64,000 nt of DNA, from positions 140,672 to 204,671 of the forward strand of contig JAMKCH010019767.1 in NCBI GenBank assembly GCA_023653785.1, given 5' to 3'. The position numbers and the translations under genes are program-made. Under the pieces are notes generated by a model, which worked only from the letters and a program-made list of their open reading frames with translations, did not search any database and was not told the DNA's origin. Shown here piece by piece: positions 22,670-33,529 of the stretch (position 1 is the stretch's first letter; each line of letters begins with the position of its first letter). This DNA is from Ophioderma brevispina (Eukaryota; Echinodermata; Ophiuroidea; Amphilepidida; Ophiodermatidae).

Positions 22670-23092
22670 ATGTGTCGTGTTAGACTCCTAGATTGTTTTC
22701 ACCTTTGTCGTCGAGGGAAAGTCCCGTCCGCGTCTTTGACCTGCTGGACAGATTACCTGCAGTACTGAGAAGATTCCCGTTGGAATATATTTCCTGAGTT
22801 TTGTATGAACGTGTGCGCTGTCATTTTGGAGTCTTCTCTGAGAGGACATATCATCGTTGACTGCAACGGCCTTTTTGACACATTACGGTATCAGTTATAA
22901 TAAATTGGTGGGGTGTAATTGTGAAATTTTGATTTCTTTAATGTTGTGGACATACCCAAATCTTGACCAATTACAAATCATTAAAATCTGTTATATTATA
23001 TAAAATTAAGATCATCTTGTGGCACAAGGCTATTTGTTTGTGTTTTGAAAGATATTTCTGACCTTTGAGAACGCCTACGAGGCTCATAACGA
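22670..23092 (+). repeat. Probable 5' LTR of the Gypsy element
   Basis: Placed by its position directly before the primer site. It starts near TGTGTCGTGTTAGACTCC and includes AATAAATTGGTGGGG at about 22,900, a possible polyadenylation signal region. With no second LTR found for comparison, both ends are approximate. Confidence 0.5.
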
Positions 23093-23094
23093 AA

Positions 23095-23112
23095 TGGGGG
23101 CTCGTCCGGAAT
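23095..23112 (+). other. tRNA-Pro primer-binding site
   Basis: TGGGGGCTCGTCCGGAAT is complementary to the 3' end of tRNA-Pro with one apparent mismatch from the usual retroelement form. It lies between the probable LTR and the gag frame, as expected for the minus-strand primer site. Confidence 0.85.
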
Positions 23113-23261
23113 TGAATTCAGATAATTTGGGCCTTATTTTTCAAAATTTTACACATTACAATTGTAAACATTTGCCCTTTTGGCTACAATTGTGTGTATT
23201 ACCTCTACCATTGGTAGTTTGGGTTCAAGTTAGATTCTGTGTGTTGAAGAGTACAATCACA

Positions 23262-24640
23262 ATGGAGTTTGATCCAGCAGTGTTCATAGGGCAATAACTT
23301 GGGAAAGTTTTTGATGAGCTGAGAAAGCCCGAGTTACTGAAACTAGCCAAGCATTTATCGCCTTGAGGCCAAACAATGCTATGAGAAAGCAGTCAATCAA
23401 AAATAGTTTGGATGAAAAGTTTGTCCATGCAGCTGTTTTTTGGGCTAGTTCATATTTGGATGTAAATAGAAGAATTTTTTTTCCCCCTGGAACAATGTGG
23501 CAAAAGGTGCCTGTCAGTTAAAAGAATTGAATTCAAAGGAATTTAGAAATAGATTTTTGAAAAGATGGAGAGGTAACAAAAGAAAAGGAACTTGATTAGA
23601 AAAAGAAAAATTGCAGATGCACCAAAGGAAAAGGATTGTAAATAAAAATGCAAAATGAATGAGACTAAAGGATAGAATTGCAAATTGAGAAGGAAAAAGA
23701 ATTGGAAATGAAAAATTACAAACTGCAATTAAACAAAAGAGCTTTGAGCTCAGTTAGATTTTAGAAAAATTGAAACACAGGCTAGCTCGTCAGACTCTTC
23801 CAACCCTCTCGTCTGGTTTGATGTGGCGAAAAATATTCGCCTGGTTCCAAAATTTCAGGAACACGAAGTAGACAAATACTTCTTACCTTTGATAAAATTG
23901 GCCAATAGATGAATGGCCCAAGGAGTCTTGGACTCGTTGTTGCTACCGTCATCTTCCTTGGTAAAGCCCGAGAAATATATTCGGCATGTCATTAGACAGA
24001 TGGTATGATTAGACGAGGTTAAGGCAGGCAGTGCTCAAAGCATATGAATTGGTACCATAGTCATATAGACAAACTTCAGGTCTTGTCCAAAAAGGGATGA
24101 CCAGACCCATGTTGAATTTGCCCGTGGTAAAGAACAATTGTTTGATCGCTGGCTTCTTTCGAAGAAGTCGGGCCAAAATTTTGTGGTCACTTAGGGAGTT
24201 GCTGTTAGTTGAAGAATCAAACAGTGTCTAACACATCCATATATCAAAACACCTTGGATAAAACAAAATTGGACAGTTTGCGTGAAGCATCCGTAAAGGC
24301 CGACGACTATGCTTTGACTCACAATTAAGAAATACTAGTAGGCCTAGCCAAGAAATACTAGGTACCAGTACAACAATAAGTCGGGTTTCTCAACAAAGCG
24401 TCTATGGTGCACTCAGGCGGGGGAAAACCCAGTCATGTGTTCCCATGAAAGGAGTAAGAAAATATGGTGCGCTAATCAAAAGCATGGATGGGACCAAATC
24501 ACAGTTCACATGCATCACTGTAAAAAGCCAGGACATACAAAGTGGTTGGGAGATACATGGCTATCCACCCAAATGGAGAAAGCCAAAAGTGATTCAACCA
24601 ATGGGTTGTGCAGTACTTTGAGGTCAACAGTTTTTCATTC
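23262..24640 (+). pseudogene. Gypsy gag remains
   Basis: The first frame reads MEFDPAVFIGQ and stops; it resumes after the stop with KVFDELRKPELLKLAKHL. Further on, FDVAKNIRLVPKFQEHEV and DKYFLTFDKI (near 23,817-23,905), AVLKAYELVP (near 24,028-24,056), FARGKEQLFDRWL (near 24,118-24,156) and KADDYALTH (near 24,297-24,325) follow in the order expected of Gypsy capsid. A CHHCKKPGHTKW-like remnant near 24,510-24,548 represents the zinc knuckle. Gag packages element RNA; here several stops and shifts prevent a product. Confidence 0.82.
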
Positions 24641-24809
24641 GTCTGTTCAAAAACAAGAATCCCACAAAAGGGAATTGACAAAGAAGGGATGACTTTTAAG
24701 CTTTGGTTTGGAGGGATTTGTGTCACTTTCAGGTGAATCGTTTAGAATGCAAACCCATTAGAATCATGCAGGTGCGCAGCTCTGCGCGCAGTCCAGTGAT
24801 ATGGAAGAT

Positions 24810-25090
24810 ACACTTCCATTTGATATTGATAGTTCCACAGGAACTAGTGCATTGATTCAGGTGATCGGTTGGATTTATTAGTGTCCTCGTTCCAAAATGA
24901 ATTTGAAATCAGGCTTGGTTTCTGAAACTGTCCACAATTGGTGTTAGACCAGACTCCCGTTAAAGGGGTATCCATGTTGTTAGGGGAATGAATTTGGCAG
25001 GGGAAAGTACTCCCAGACCCAATAGTTTTTCCCTGTGGCCTCGGTGTACAGTGGATAAATTTGATGAGGAAATCTACATTTTCCAGCATG
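24810..25090 (+). pseudogene. Retropepsin-like protease trace
   Basis: DIDSSTGTSALIQ at about 24,817-24,860 resembles the DTGA-S-S-L active site of LTR-element proteases, with the Asp-Ser-Gly-type triad already changed. Only a short piece is readable and a frameshift follows. Confidence 0.5.
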
Positions 25091-25344
25091 TGCAGTAACT
25101 AGGGTCAATGACAAAAAGCCTCACAGGTAAACAGTGAGCAGGTGATGATTCAAAATACTATACACATAGGAAGAGCGTCGAAGGATACTGGTCCCAATTT
25201 AGTAGGATACTTTCCTCAAAACTAGAGGATTTGGTAGGTCTCTTCCCTCTCAGTGGAGACTAAATTCCCTATAGTAATGAATTTCATCAGCCCCTGAGCA
25301 CACCAAGTGACAAGCTGGTAAACATGAACATCCAGCGCGAGGCA

Positions 25345-25860
25345 TGATAGAGTTGAGTGACATGTAAAGGAGCCCCTTTTAGAGCCATACAAGCTGGTAT
25401 GAGTTCAGCACACCATGCAATAGACACCAGCACTTGGAAATTAGGTGAGAGGGCATTGTCGCTAACATGAAGCCGACAAATTCCTGGTATTTTTCTACAA
25501 ACATGGTGTCCTCAGGGTGAAAAACTATCTCAGGCAGGTTTGACGGTGAATCTGGTGAAAGTGAATTTTTGCCAATGCAAATGTCACATACCTCTCGCGG
25601 GCAATGGTAGGTCAAGGGCAAATTAGGCCATCACTGCAAAGGTGAAGCAATTGAGAAATTCCCACACCACAGAGTAAAAGAGATCTCATTAGATTCTTAG
25701 GTATGGTCGGTATTACAGAAAATACTGTCCATTTCTCAACTTGCAATGTCCGCACCAACCTCTGAAGAAAAACGCGACATTGTGTGGTCAGAGCAATGCC
25801 AAAAAGCCTTTGAAAACAATCTATTTTATGAATGCTCCAGTTTTTGATTCTCACCTTCAT
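25345..25860 (+). pseudogene. Gypsy reverse-transcriptase ends, internal deletion
   Basis: Near 25,345 the frame reads GMIELSDM-x-RSPF, like the segment that begins Gypsy RT. After a gap in recognisable sequence come LSQAGLTVNLVKSEFLP (near 25,525-25,575), ITAKVKQLRN, LIRFLGMVG (near 25,688-25,712, followed by a small deletion) and IVWSEQCQKAFE (near 25,777-25,812), then MNAPV. These mark the thumb and the RT/RNase H junction. The palm with YxDD is missing, so the copy is inactive. Confidence 0.75.
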
Positions 25861-26200
25861 CATTCACCTTCCACGAACCCTAAACGGAAAACTGCCGCTT
25901 CATTTTTAATAGTGGCCCATTGTAAGAAGGTTTACAATCCTGATCTAATATAGCTTTTGTCGGTGTCATATACTAACAGTGACCTTGTGACGAGTGTCCT
26001 ACCACCCCTTTGTCCTATTCTGTTCTCCATTGAGTGCTGTAACGCATCATTTGTTTCAGAACTGTACTCAAATGGCCTCGTCTACAAGGTCACGGTTTAT
26101 TCCATAACCTGTTGCTATGGTTCTAGGAACACTCTCCTTATGGGGGACACTCAGTTTCTTTACATTGGCAAAACTCTCTAACTTGTGTAGCAATATTGTT

Positions 26201-27383
26201 CTGAATCGGTGTTCCACTAACTCTTAAGTCAATGCTGCAGTCAGAAAGACAAAAAAGTGCAAACTCCATAACTATGCCAAACTGGCCTAACTAGTGAAAC
26301 AGACTGCCCGGAGATTCCTACCACGAGGCTGTAGGACGAGATACAGAATACCGGCCGTGTCCAAGTAATGTGCTGAAGAATATCAGGAGTTTCCACCATG
26401 TTTTTTGAAGCCGATCTTTCTCATTTGGAAAACAACTAACTAAGGTGAGGAAGTGTCAGAGGAAAGGACACAAACCAGGCACACCTTACTTAAATCCACC
26501 GATATGACCCATAACGAAGAAATAATGGTCTAAACCATCCGAATCTTCGAGTCATAAGAGCAATGTGAAATTCTGTCTACCACTAGGAGTTTACCGTTGA
26601 CCGCATCTCTCTTAAAGACCCACATCAGAAAGAAGAGTAAAGTATATTCACACAAAGCATTTGACAAACTCATGGCAACAAATGGGGTGCCTCGCCCACT
26701 ACCCTAAGAATCGCCGGCACTTGTCCTGTATCTACTTTCTTGACGTACAAGTATGCTACCTTGTATGGAAGGTCAACCCATGCCATAAGCTTGATCCATC
26801 ATTACATGCCTCCTTCCACTTAATCACAGTATATCACGGACAACTTATACATCCTAAGCAGGACTTGCTCCACCAAACATCTGTTGTAGTGTATATCGAG
26901 CATGCAATAGCGTATCTGCCAAAATATCTAATGTGAAAACCCCTCTATCTGGACGAGACCAAGCTGCTAAACGCCTTAAATCCATGAGAGGTTTCTCAAG
27001 CAAAGTCCAACCCGTTGAAACAGTCTCAAGGAGTTTAAGAGAGTCGCTTTGTGGAGAAAGACTGCTATCAGCCAAGTAAAATCTATTGGTATTACCTGAT
27101 GAGCATCACCCCCCTGGAGCTGACTCCTCATGGGCTGAATGGCGATGTCCTCAACATTTCAGAACTAGAATCGGAATAATCATCAAAGTTGCCTTGCAGA
27201 AGTGGGACTAACACCTGGAAGCAGATCATGACCTACCTGCAATTGTAGAACAGCCCCACAGACAATGGACCCACCCCGACATTGTACCCACAACACATCT
27301 TCTATTTACATTACACAGCCCACTTTAGCAGTTTTTTTGACCTGGCTATGTATGCTTTTGATGCTGCAATTTTGTCCATCTAG
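26201..27383. other. Unassigned sequence after the Gypsy element
   Basis: May include further pol or 3' sequence of the LTR element, but no integrase HHCC or DDE motif is readable. Open frames at 26,661-26,936 (plus) and 26,854-27,075 (minus) overlap and are unrecognised. Confidence 0.35.
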
Positions 27384-27785
27384 GATTGTGAAGCTGCAAT
27401 GTTATCGACCCCAGCCAGCTGGATCTGGTAGCTCTGGAGCTCGCAGCACTGCTTGTCCCCACAATGTCCTGCCTGATATATGCTGCTCTGTTTGAAGTGT
27501 TAACAGTGATCTTAAGGGAGGTGGAATGAACTCAAATGGATCGTGTTCTGTTGTACATAGGTACTCTGGCAATGTATGTCCATACAAGAATTGTGAAGCG
27601 CAATTTAATCGCCGCCCCTTAAGCTGGATCTGTAGCTCTTGGAGCTCGATCCCAGCAACGCTTGTCCCCAGCAATGTCCCTGCCTGATATGTTTTCTGTT
27701 GAGGTGTTGATACAGTGCAATCGAGGGAGGTGGAAATGAACTCAATGGATCTTGTTCTGTTGTACATAAGGTCAACAAATCTTTC
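27384..27785. repeat. Diverged tandem duplication, about 204-bp unit
   Basis: Unit 1 (about 27,384-27,587) and unit 2 (about 27,588-27,785) share ATTGTGAAG-GCAAT, AGCTGGATCTG, TAGCTCT-GGAGCTCG, GCTTGTCCCC, TGTC-CTGCCTGATAT, GGGAGGTGGAA and TGTTCTGTTGTACATA in the same order. Small indels separate them. Minus-strand open frames over both units (27,402-27,830 and 27,605-27,952) carry the duplicated peptide in shifted frames; I do not recognise it. Confidence 0.85.
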
Positions 27786-28550
27786 CATTGTTGGCATCTT
27801 CTTAAGGAGGAGTTCTTCCAAGGTTTGCAAAAGTTTCTTTTGTGCATTCGGTGAAGGTGTGAAACATCAGCAGAGACAAAGAGTTCTCTGGTCCAAGGGT
27901 CTGGGCAATATAGTATGTGCTGGTGTGAATCTGCGATTCCTTCCGGTACCAAATGCTAGCCAGAGTTCAGTGAGGTTGGACTGGCTGAACAAGGCTACAG
28001 AAAAAAAATCACAACGTCTGTGTCCACAGTACGCAGCATGACCCTTTGGTATCCTTGAGCAGCAGCATTGGCTGCATGAAGTAGAAGTCTGCTTCTTCAT
28101 GTGTGCATTGTTAGATTGTTAGTATCTGATTATTACACCATCATCCACTGACAGAACAACTACCGCTAGCTAGAGTCTTAAACTATGAAGGGGTGCATGC
28201 ATACAATATAGAATGGAGGTTCTATCAAAATAACAAAATGAAGAATGAATTAGTTAATGAATGACTTAAACAATCCAAAAATACGTTGGTAATTTTAACA
28301 GTAATGCCTCACATGACCACATCCATTTTCTGGTATTTTGGTCCATGAATTAATAATTCCGTATTAAATAATAACAAAGTGACATTAGCAGCTATTTTGA
28401 ATATGATAACAGTCTTAGAAACCCATGAGAAGTTACACATTGACAGCACCAGGCAGCACATAAAAGATTACCTGTTGGAATGGCAATAGGACCTGTGAGG
28501 TACAACTTGACAAAGAAAATCAGCAGTACATTTAAGGCATGTTATTAAAT
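27786..28550. other. No supported gene
   Basis: A pair of opposite open frames at 27,715-28,041 and 27,867-28,100 overlap each other; no family signature. Confidence 0.35.
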
Positions 28551-29105
28551 TTATAGTGGCAGCCATTTTCAACATGGTAACCATGTTGTTTATGTGATAC
28601 ACACAGACAAAAATGTAAAATGTTTAATCATACCAAGACACCAATTATGTTTTAGAGTGTTGATTAAATCTTATCATTTACCATGACACATATAAAATCA
28701 ATACTACCTTTAACATATCAAGGTTACAGTTGCTGCCATTTTTAATTTGGCAGCCATTTTGAATATGGTAGCCATTTTTATATCATGTACATTGGCATTT
28801 ACAACAATATAGGTTTTGGATATGTTGGCCCAAAGTTTTAGAAAATCAATGAAACCCATGGTTCCCACTGTAAACTACAAAATAAGCAGCTTTTCATGTG
28901 AGCGGCGTCATCTTGAATTTAGACCCCAATGTGTGACCGCCATTTTGAATTAAACTACGATTTTGGTGAAATAACAAAAATATTGATTTAAAAAGTTAAA
29001 CCAAGTCTTATCTGACCTATATAATAAAGTTTACAACCACATATTTGCAATAATTAATGCCTTTTTATAGGGTGGCGGCCATTTTGAAAATGGCGGCCAT
29101 ATTAG
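28551..29105. repeat. Cluster of GGCAGCCATTTT motifs
   Basis: The motif GCCATTTT, usually preceded by GGC(A/G) and followed by GAA or an ATGG, occurs about 28,563, 28,737, 28,754, 28,773, 28,940, 29,079 and 29,096. At 29,075-29,105 two copies form an inverted pair (GGCGGCCATTTTGAAAATGGCGGCC). The same motif lies inside the foldback arms at 10,590 and 10,970 and at 2440, so this could be a decayed relative of that family. Confidence 0.55.
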
Positions 29106-29345
29106 AAGGAAATTAATTTGGAACGTAGACCAGATTTGTTTAGCATATCAATAGCTAACTCTTTGCCAAATTTGGTACTTTTCACCCAAAATGCACAATA
29201 CTTTCACCATTCTGCATGACTAAAAAAGAAATAGATAAAGAAACAGACACAGCCGGGACAAGGACAGAGAAAAGTGAGTTAACAGTTTTAAACTTGTTCA
29301 TAATTTTCAAATTTACGCTATTCTGAAATGAATGTTTAGACTAGT

Positions 29346-29681
29346 TTAAAGGTGCAACGAGAGATTTCACATATCAGGTGTCCCTAGAAATCGAAGTACC
29401 AAATTTTGCCCTGATGTAAAGCTTTCCAAAAATATCCCCACCTGAAAGGATTAAGCTGAGAAATTATTTGGTATAATTGTGAAATATCTCGTATAGGAGC
29501 AAATACGGATTTCAGCCTATGTTTTACATTGAAATATAAGCAAATCAAAATCATTTTTTCTCTTTTAAGACATTTCTATAGTCAAATAAAAGGTAAGAAA
29601 TCTATTGAATGTCTAATCTATATGAAATTACTATTGTGACACAATTTGTGGGTGTTTCAAAATCTCTCGTCGCACCTTTAA
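29346..29681. mobile_element. TTAA-bounded MITE with 19-bp inverted ends
   Basis: Starts TTAA then AGGTGCAACGAGAGATTT and ends with the complement (AAATCTCTCGTCGCACCT) followed by TTAA. The 336-bp interior is AT-rich and non-coding. TTAA at both ends with short inverted termini is the arrangement of piggyBac-type non-autonomous elements; the superfamily is inferred. Confidence 0.85.
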
Positions 29682-29730
29682 CTTTAGGCCAACTTATCTT
29701 GTGACGAAATTAAAAAAAAATCACAAAATA

Positions 29731-30125
29731 CTAACATGGGGGCCCGTTCGCGAAACGACTTGTATACTATGTCATGCCTGAGTGGACCAATTTATCCAAA
29801 GCACTGTGTAAATGGTACAAATGGCATATTATGTATACACCAATCCGATTTTACACATTCCAACACCTCACTGGCAGCCATAGCTGGGGTGCATCCTGCT
29901 TGAATTCACCCAAATGTGCAGATTAAGTGTAGCTTTTGAATTATACTTAATCAAGCGTGGTACAGACGTACAAAAGATTTGGGTAGGTTTTGGGTTGGAG
30001 GCCCCCCAGTAATGGCGGATCAATTCTGACCATCATTTGGCTGGTCGGATTTGTCTATAACATACGCATGAGTTAGTATACACGTAGGGTTCCGCATGAG
30101 TTTGGCGAACGGACCCCTGGTTAAG
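29731..30125. mobile_element. Inverted-repeat MITE with GGGGNCCGTTCGC ends
   Basis: The left end reads CTAACATGGGGGCCCGTTCGC and the right end, on the other strand, CTTAACCAGGGGTCCGTTCGC; both continue with AAAC and a GTATACTA block. The element is about 395 bp and non-coding; the overlapping open frames at 30,096-30,348 straddle its right edge. TAA/TTA next to G-rich termini recalls PIF/Harbinger, but I cannot confirm this. Confidence 0.75.
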
Positions 30126-30479
30126 AAGCGATGTGCGAATGTTAAGCTCAGATCCCTTACGTTTCAAATGCAGAAGGACAGTCATCTTCGCAAGTTGCCA
30201 ATTTCAGATTCTCCGGTGTACGGTAAAGTTGTGTTAGACCCATTCCAAACGATATCCATACTAGGGAAAACAGAAAGAAGAATCGCATGATGTCCTTCGT
30301 CATTCCTCCCAGTGAAATCTGCAGCGGGCCGACAAAGACTAGTATCACCTGTAATAATAATGTAATAATAAAATGTGGTTTTTGAAAGTTTAACTACATA
30401 GTTCTCCAGGTAGACAATGATGTAATTTATTAATCTTTCCCTGGAGATGGCCAGCGCATATGAGTGTTAAAAACATACG
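30126..30479. other. No gene seen
   Basis: AT-rich spacer between the MITE and a tRNA-like sequence. ATAATAATGTAATAATA near 30,352 is low complexity. Confidence 0.4.
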
Positions 30480-30553
30480 CTTGGCCGGATTCGAACCGGC
30501 GACCTCCGTATTAATAGAACGGTGCTCATCCAACTGAACTATCAAGCCTGGGT
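30480..30553 (-). tRNA. tRNA-like sequence (tRNA pseudogene or SINE head)
   Basis: On the minus strand the sequence shows an A-box-like TAGTTCAGTTGGATGAGC, an anticodon arm CCGTT-CTATTAA-TACGG, and a B-box and T arm GCCGG-TTCGAAT-CCGGC. The T stem is perfect, the D stem pairs GTTC with GAGC, and the acceptor pairs GCTTG with CAAGC. The loop would put ATT at the anticodon. An extra base between acceptor and D stem and a mismatch in the anticodon stem argue for a pseudogene or SINE head more than a working gene. Confidence 0.55.
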
Positions 30554-31061
30554 TGGCAGAGGAGCGATAGATATAATCTATAGGGGTTAGGCCCGAAAGG
30601 TGCCCATCGTTTCACAGCGGATAGCATCAGAACGGTATATTTACATATTCAGTTTATATTTGTTTTTCTAAAATCTCAATTTTGATGGAGTAAAGAGGCG
30701 GGGCGAGGTTATCGATCGAGTCACCCATCTTAAACAGTAAAATTTTTCTAAATATGCTACAAACATGCGGTGTTTATATCTATAAGTGAAATATGTGACA
30801 ATTACAAGTCTGAAGTGTTTGATGTGGTATTACGATATATATTTTAAAGTAATAACTTATTTCACATTACAATGTTAGAGTTTTAACTTCCCCCAATAAC
30901 GATGATGACTTTCTACCCACACGCCCTCCTCAAATTTCAATTTATTTTAGTTAAAACAGGTGAAATATAGTTAGTTACAATTAAATGGAGCCTCTTAACG
31001 AAGGTTAGTAATTTAGGATAAAAATACCTACAGCACACAAATATAACACACATTAAAATTA
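30554..31061. other. No gene seen
   Basis: AT-rich. The segment GAGGAGCGATAGATATAATCTAT at about 30,560 recurs in variant form near 48,184 (GAGGAGCGACAGATATTGTCTAT), so part of this is a dispersed repeat, perhaps the body of the element whose tRNA-like head is at 30,480-30,553. Confidence 0.45.
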
Positions 31062-31256
31062 AGGGTTGGTACATTTTGTGACCCCACTTTGCCTACCCGA
31101 CTCAAAGTGAGCAGCCTTACGGATTAAAGTGCACTTGATACTGTACTTTATTCCGTAAAGTTGACTAAAGTGCCAAGGAACTGTACTGATTCCGCAAAGA
31201 TTGCTGAATCTGAGTCGGGGGGTCAGACAAAGTTGTCACAAAATGTACCAACCCAA
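31062..31256. mobile_element. Small inverted-repeat element, GGGTTGGTACATTTTGTGAC ends
   Basis: Left GGGTTGGTACATTTTGTGAC and right GTCACAAAATGTACCAACCC are exact complements over 20 bp, and pairing continues inward through CTTTG, ACCCGACTCA and TTACGG/CCGCAAAG. It is about 195 bp and non-coding. Superfamily unknown. Confidence 0.85.
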
Positions 31257-31483
31257 AAATTCCAATACCAAATAAGGGTAACCCCACTCTCATTGAGGGA
31301 GTGAGAGCGAGAAACGTGAGCACATTTGCTACAGCGAAGTTGCTTCAGAAACTAGTGACGGATCAAACGAACGCCATTCAGCTCGCGTCTCATTTACTGT
31401 ATAATTTGGTGTGATTCCTGATGTTTATAACAAATAAAGTGGAAACAATACAACAAAACAATTATTAAGCAGATACGCACTGG
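31257..31483. other. No gene seen
   Basis: Short spacer before the poly-G element. Nothing recognisable. Confidence 0.4.
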
Positions 31484-31660
31484 CCGGCGCCAGGAATTCT
31501 TTTTCCGGGGTGGGGGGGGGGTCGGGTTGGGGTGAGGGTTTTGCAAGATTTTTTGGTCCCAATCTCTGCATTTTGACCAAATTTGTGATTTTTCTTTGGC
31601 GGGGGGGGGGGGGGGGGGGGTGGACATTGCCCTCCTCTCTGGGCCGTCACATGCAGATAC
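31484..31660 (+). repeat. Poly-G dispersed element, copy 1
   Basis: Begins GGCCGGCGCCAGGAATTC then TTTTTCCGGGG, contains GATTTTTTGGTCCCAA and GTGATTTTTCTTTGG, and carries G runs near 31,510-31,520 and a run of about 22 G near 31,601-31,620. The same order of blocks occurs at 35,881-36,105. It is non-coding; the open frames rich in Pro or Gly on both strands come from the homopolymers. Confidence 0.6.
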
Positions 31661-31796
31661 GCAGAAAACCTACATATTATAAATGTATACATTTTAAAAG
31701 AAAGCAGGAAAGAAGGGGAATAACAATATTAAAAAATTACCAAATCAAGACCAACACGCAAACTCAAACAAAATAGGCACGGTCAAATAAAACATA

Positions 31797-31857
31797 CAAA
31801 AAGTAAAAAAAAAAAATCAAAAAAAAATCAAAACAGAGAAAAAAAAAAAAAAAAGGA
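31797..31857. repeat. A-rich low-complexity tract
   Basis: AAAAAGTAAAA, AAATCAAAAA and a run of about 16 A. It could be the tail of a retroposed sequence on the plus strand, but no body is recognised upstream. Confidence 0.6.
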
Positions 31858-31956
31858 GGCAAAACCTTTAACACAGTATATTAAACGGAGATCGGAAGCA
31901 AAACTCTGATCCATTATTGAATGCACGAGCGTATCAAACCAGGTCTGCATTGGCTT

Positions 31957-32043
31957 GCATGCCGTGGCCGCACGGTGTTGCTGTAAGCGTCTTTTAGGTT
32001 ATATGCCTTGGCCGACGGTGTTGCTGTAACGTCTTTTAGGTTG
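31957..32043. repeat. Tandem duplication of a 43-bp unit
   Basis: ATGCCGTGGCCGCACGGTG then TTGCTGTAAGCGTCTTTTAGG (31,957-32,000) is followed at once by ATGCCTTGGCCGACGGTGTT and GCTGTAACGTCTTTTAGGTT (32,002-32,043), with single-base losses. No function is suggested. Confidence 0.8.
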
Positions 32044-33285
32044 ATTTTCCCCTGCAAATCAGGCCATCAACTATTTTTGTGTTTCAAGTAATGACCTAAT
32101 AAACTATACCCCGATGTAAAAAAGAAAACCCCTCAATTCAAACTTAATGTGCCTCTTCACTATGTCATAAGCTAAAATCCGTAATATTTCCACACCCACA
32201 GAAACAGACAAAAAAACCTTAATGTCAATTTTACTAGCCTCAGTCATTCAAAATGTCCGCGAATTCGAGGTCGATTTTCAAATTCTAAAGCCATTAATTT
32301 ATTAAGTGTTCTTAATTTTTTGTTTTCACTAGAGGGATTGTGCTTTCCAATACAACATTGCATATAGCAAAATGATTAGTTATTTAAAACGTAAATATTC
32401 GGAAAATAAAGAAGATACTAGGTATATACATTACCCATATTGCGCTGCCCATTCTGGTGAATTTATCATCCTGCTTGCCTGTAAACAAATCAAAATTTCC
32501 GAGAAATGTACATAAAATCCTAAAATCTAAAAGTTAGGATATTACCGTTTGCTATCATATTATGACCTGGGATCCTAGTGAAAATTTTGAGGGACGTTAA
32601 TTTAATCGGAATGTCGCCAAAATTTAGGCATTTATGACACAAAATTGAATTTCAAGAATGTCTATAAACAAGGTAATATAAGGTAAGCATCTTGCGCGGT
32701 CTAACATATCTGTGAACGCCCTATCATGATTTCTTAGAAAATTTTTGTTTATCTCTACAAATCGATAAGTCGTTAAGGATCAAACTAAACCTTCACCGTT
32801 CAAACAAATCCACTTGCGCTTTGCAATGGATACTACACGTCTCACTCCTCCAAAGATTAAGTCAAACGATCTGAGCTGTTCTGCTACATCACTGCTTACC
32901 TTGAAATGAATTGAATCCTCCGTGGGTGCTTATTTCCGTTTACGGTTTTGGTTTGATTTTTTGCCTTTCATTTAATTGCATTTTTTTTTAAAATTCGGCG
33001 CTGTGATGTACATGAAATGGCGCCTTAGAAAATCGGCGGGTAAATGTATGAACGTTCGTCCGTTCGTGTAAGTCAAAAATCACAGTGGAAGATCCGTCTT
33101 TTGCCATCGTCCAGGTTGATCAGGCCTGGGATTCCTCTTTTGGACTTGTAGACCTCACAGTCATCTATCGTCATTCTGCGCTTGAGGCAGCAGATAAAAT
33201 ATGTGGCCCCCGTGGGCTCACTCCAATCGTGATAACTGACCGTAAATGCTCGTTACCAAAATCGCGGACAACTATGGCACGCGAG
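32044..33285. other. No supported gene
   Basis: A plus-strand open frame at 33,085-33,315 opens from a GTG and has a protein-like composition, but I recognise nothing in it and its end runs into the LINE that follows. The rest is AT-rich without structure. Confidence 0.35.
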
Positions 33286-33529
33286 AGCGAACCTAGATGT
33301 GATCCCCTGTTGTAATACAGTTTTTGCGTCCAATATGTATCACAATTACATATCCAATGGGAGAACCACCATACGATGGGGGGGAACCATTGTCATAAAC
33401 CACCATGGCGTGCCATATTGGTCCGCGTTTTGGGCAAGCTTGGTAACGTATGCGGTCGTGGTGCCGGTTGGGTGAGCCCACGGGTAAATATGTTGCAGAC
33501 GAAGGACCGATCAGGTTGATTGGTTGAGG

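Larger units (their letters stand above)
22670..26200 (+). mobile_element. Gypsy-type LTR retrotransposon, decayed, 3' part missing
   Basis: The order is 5' LTR, a tRNA-Pro primer site at about 23,095, gag remains (23,262-24,640), a protease trace (about 24,815), then the start and end of reverse transcriptase (25,345-25,860). The central RT, including the catalytic YxDD block, and a clear RNase H, integrase and 3' LTR are not found, so the element is internally deleted and 3'-incomplete or too diverged. Frameshifts are frequent in every module. Gag resembles the form in Gypsy elements of animals with long matrix-like N-termini and a zinc knuckle. Confidence 0.82.

Noticed and set aside
31394..31776. 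Pro-rich or Gly-rich frames on both strands
   Set aside because: Produced by C/G homopolymers of the poly-G element.
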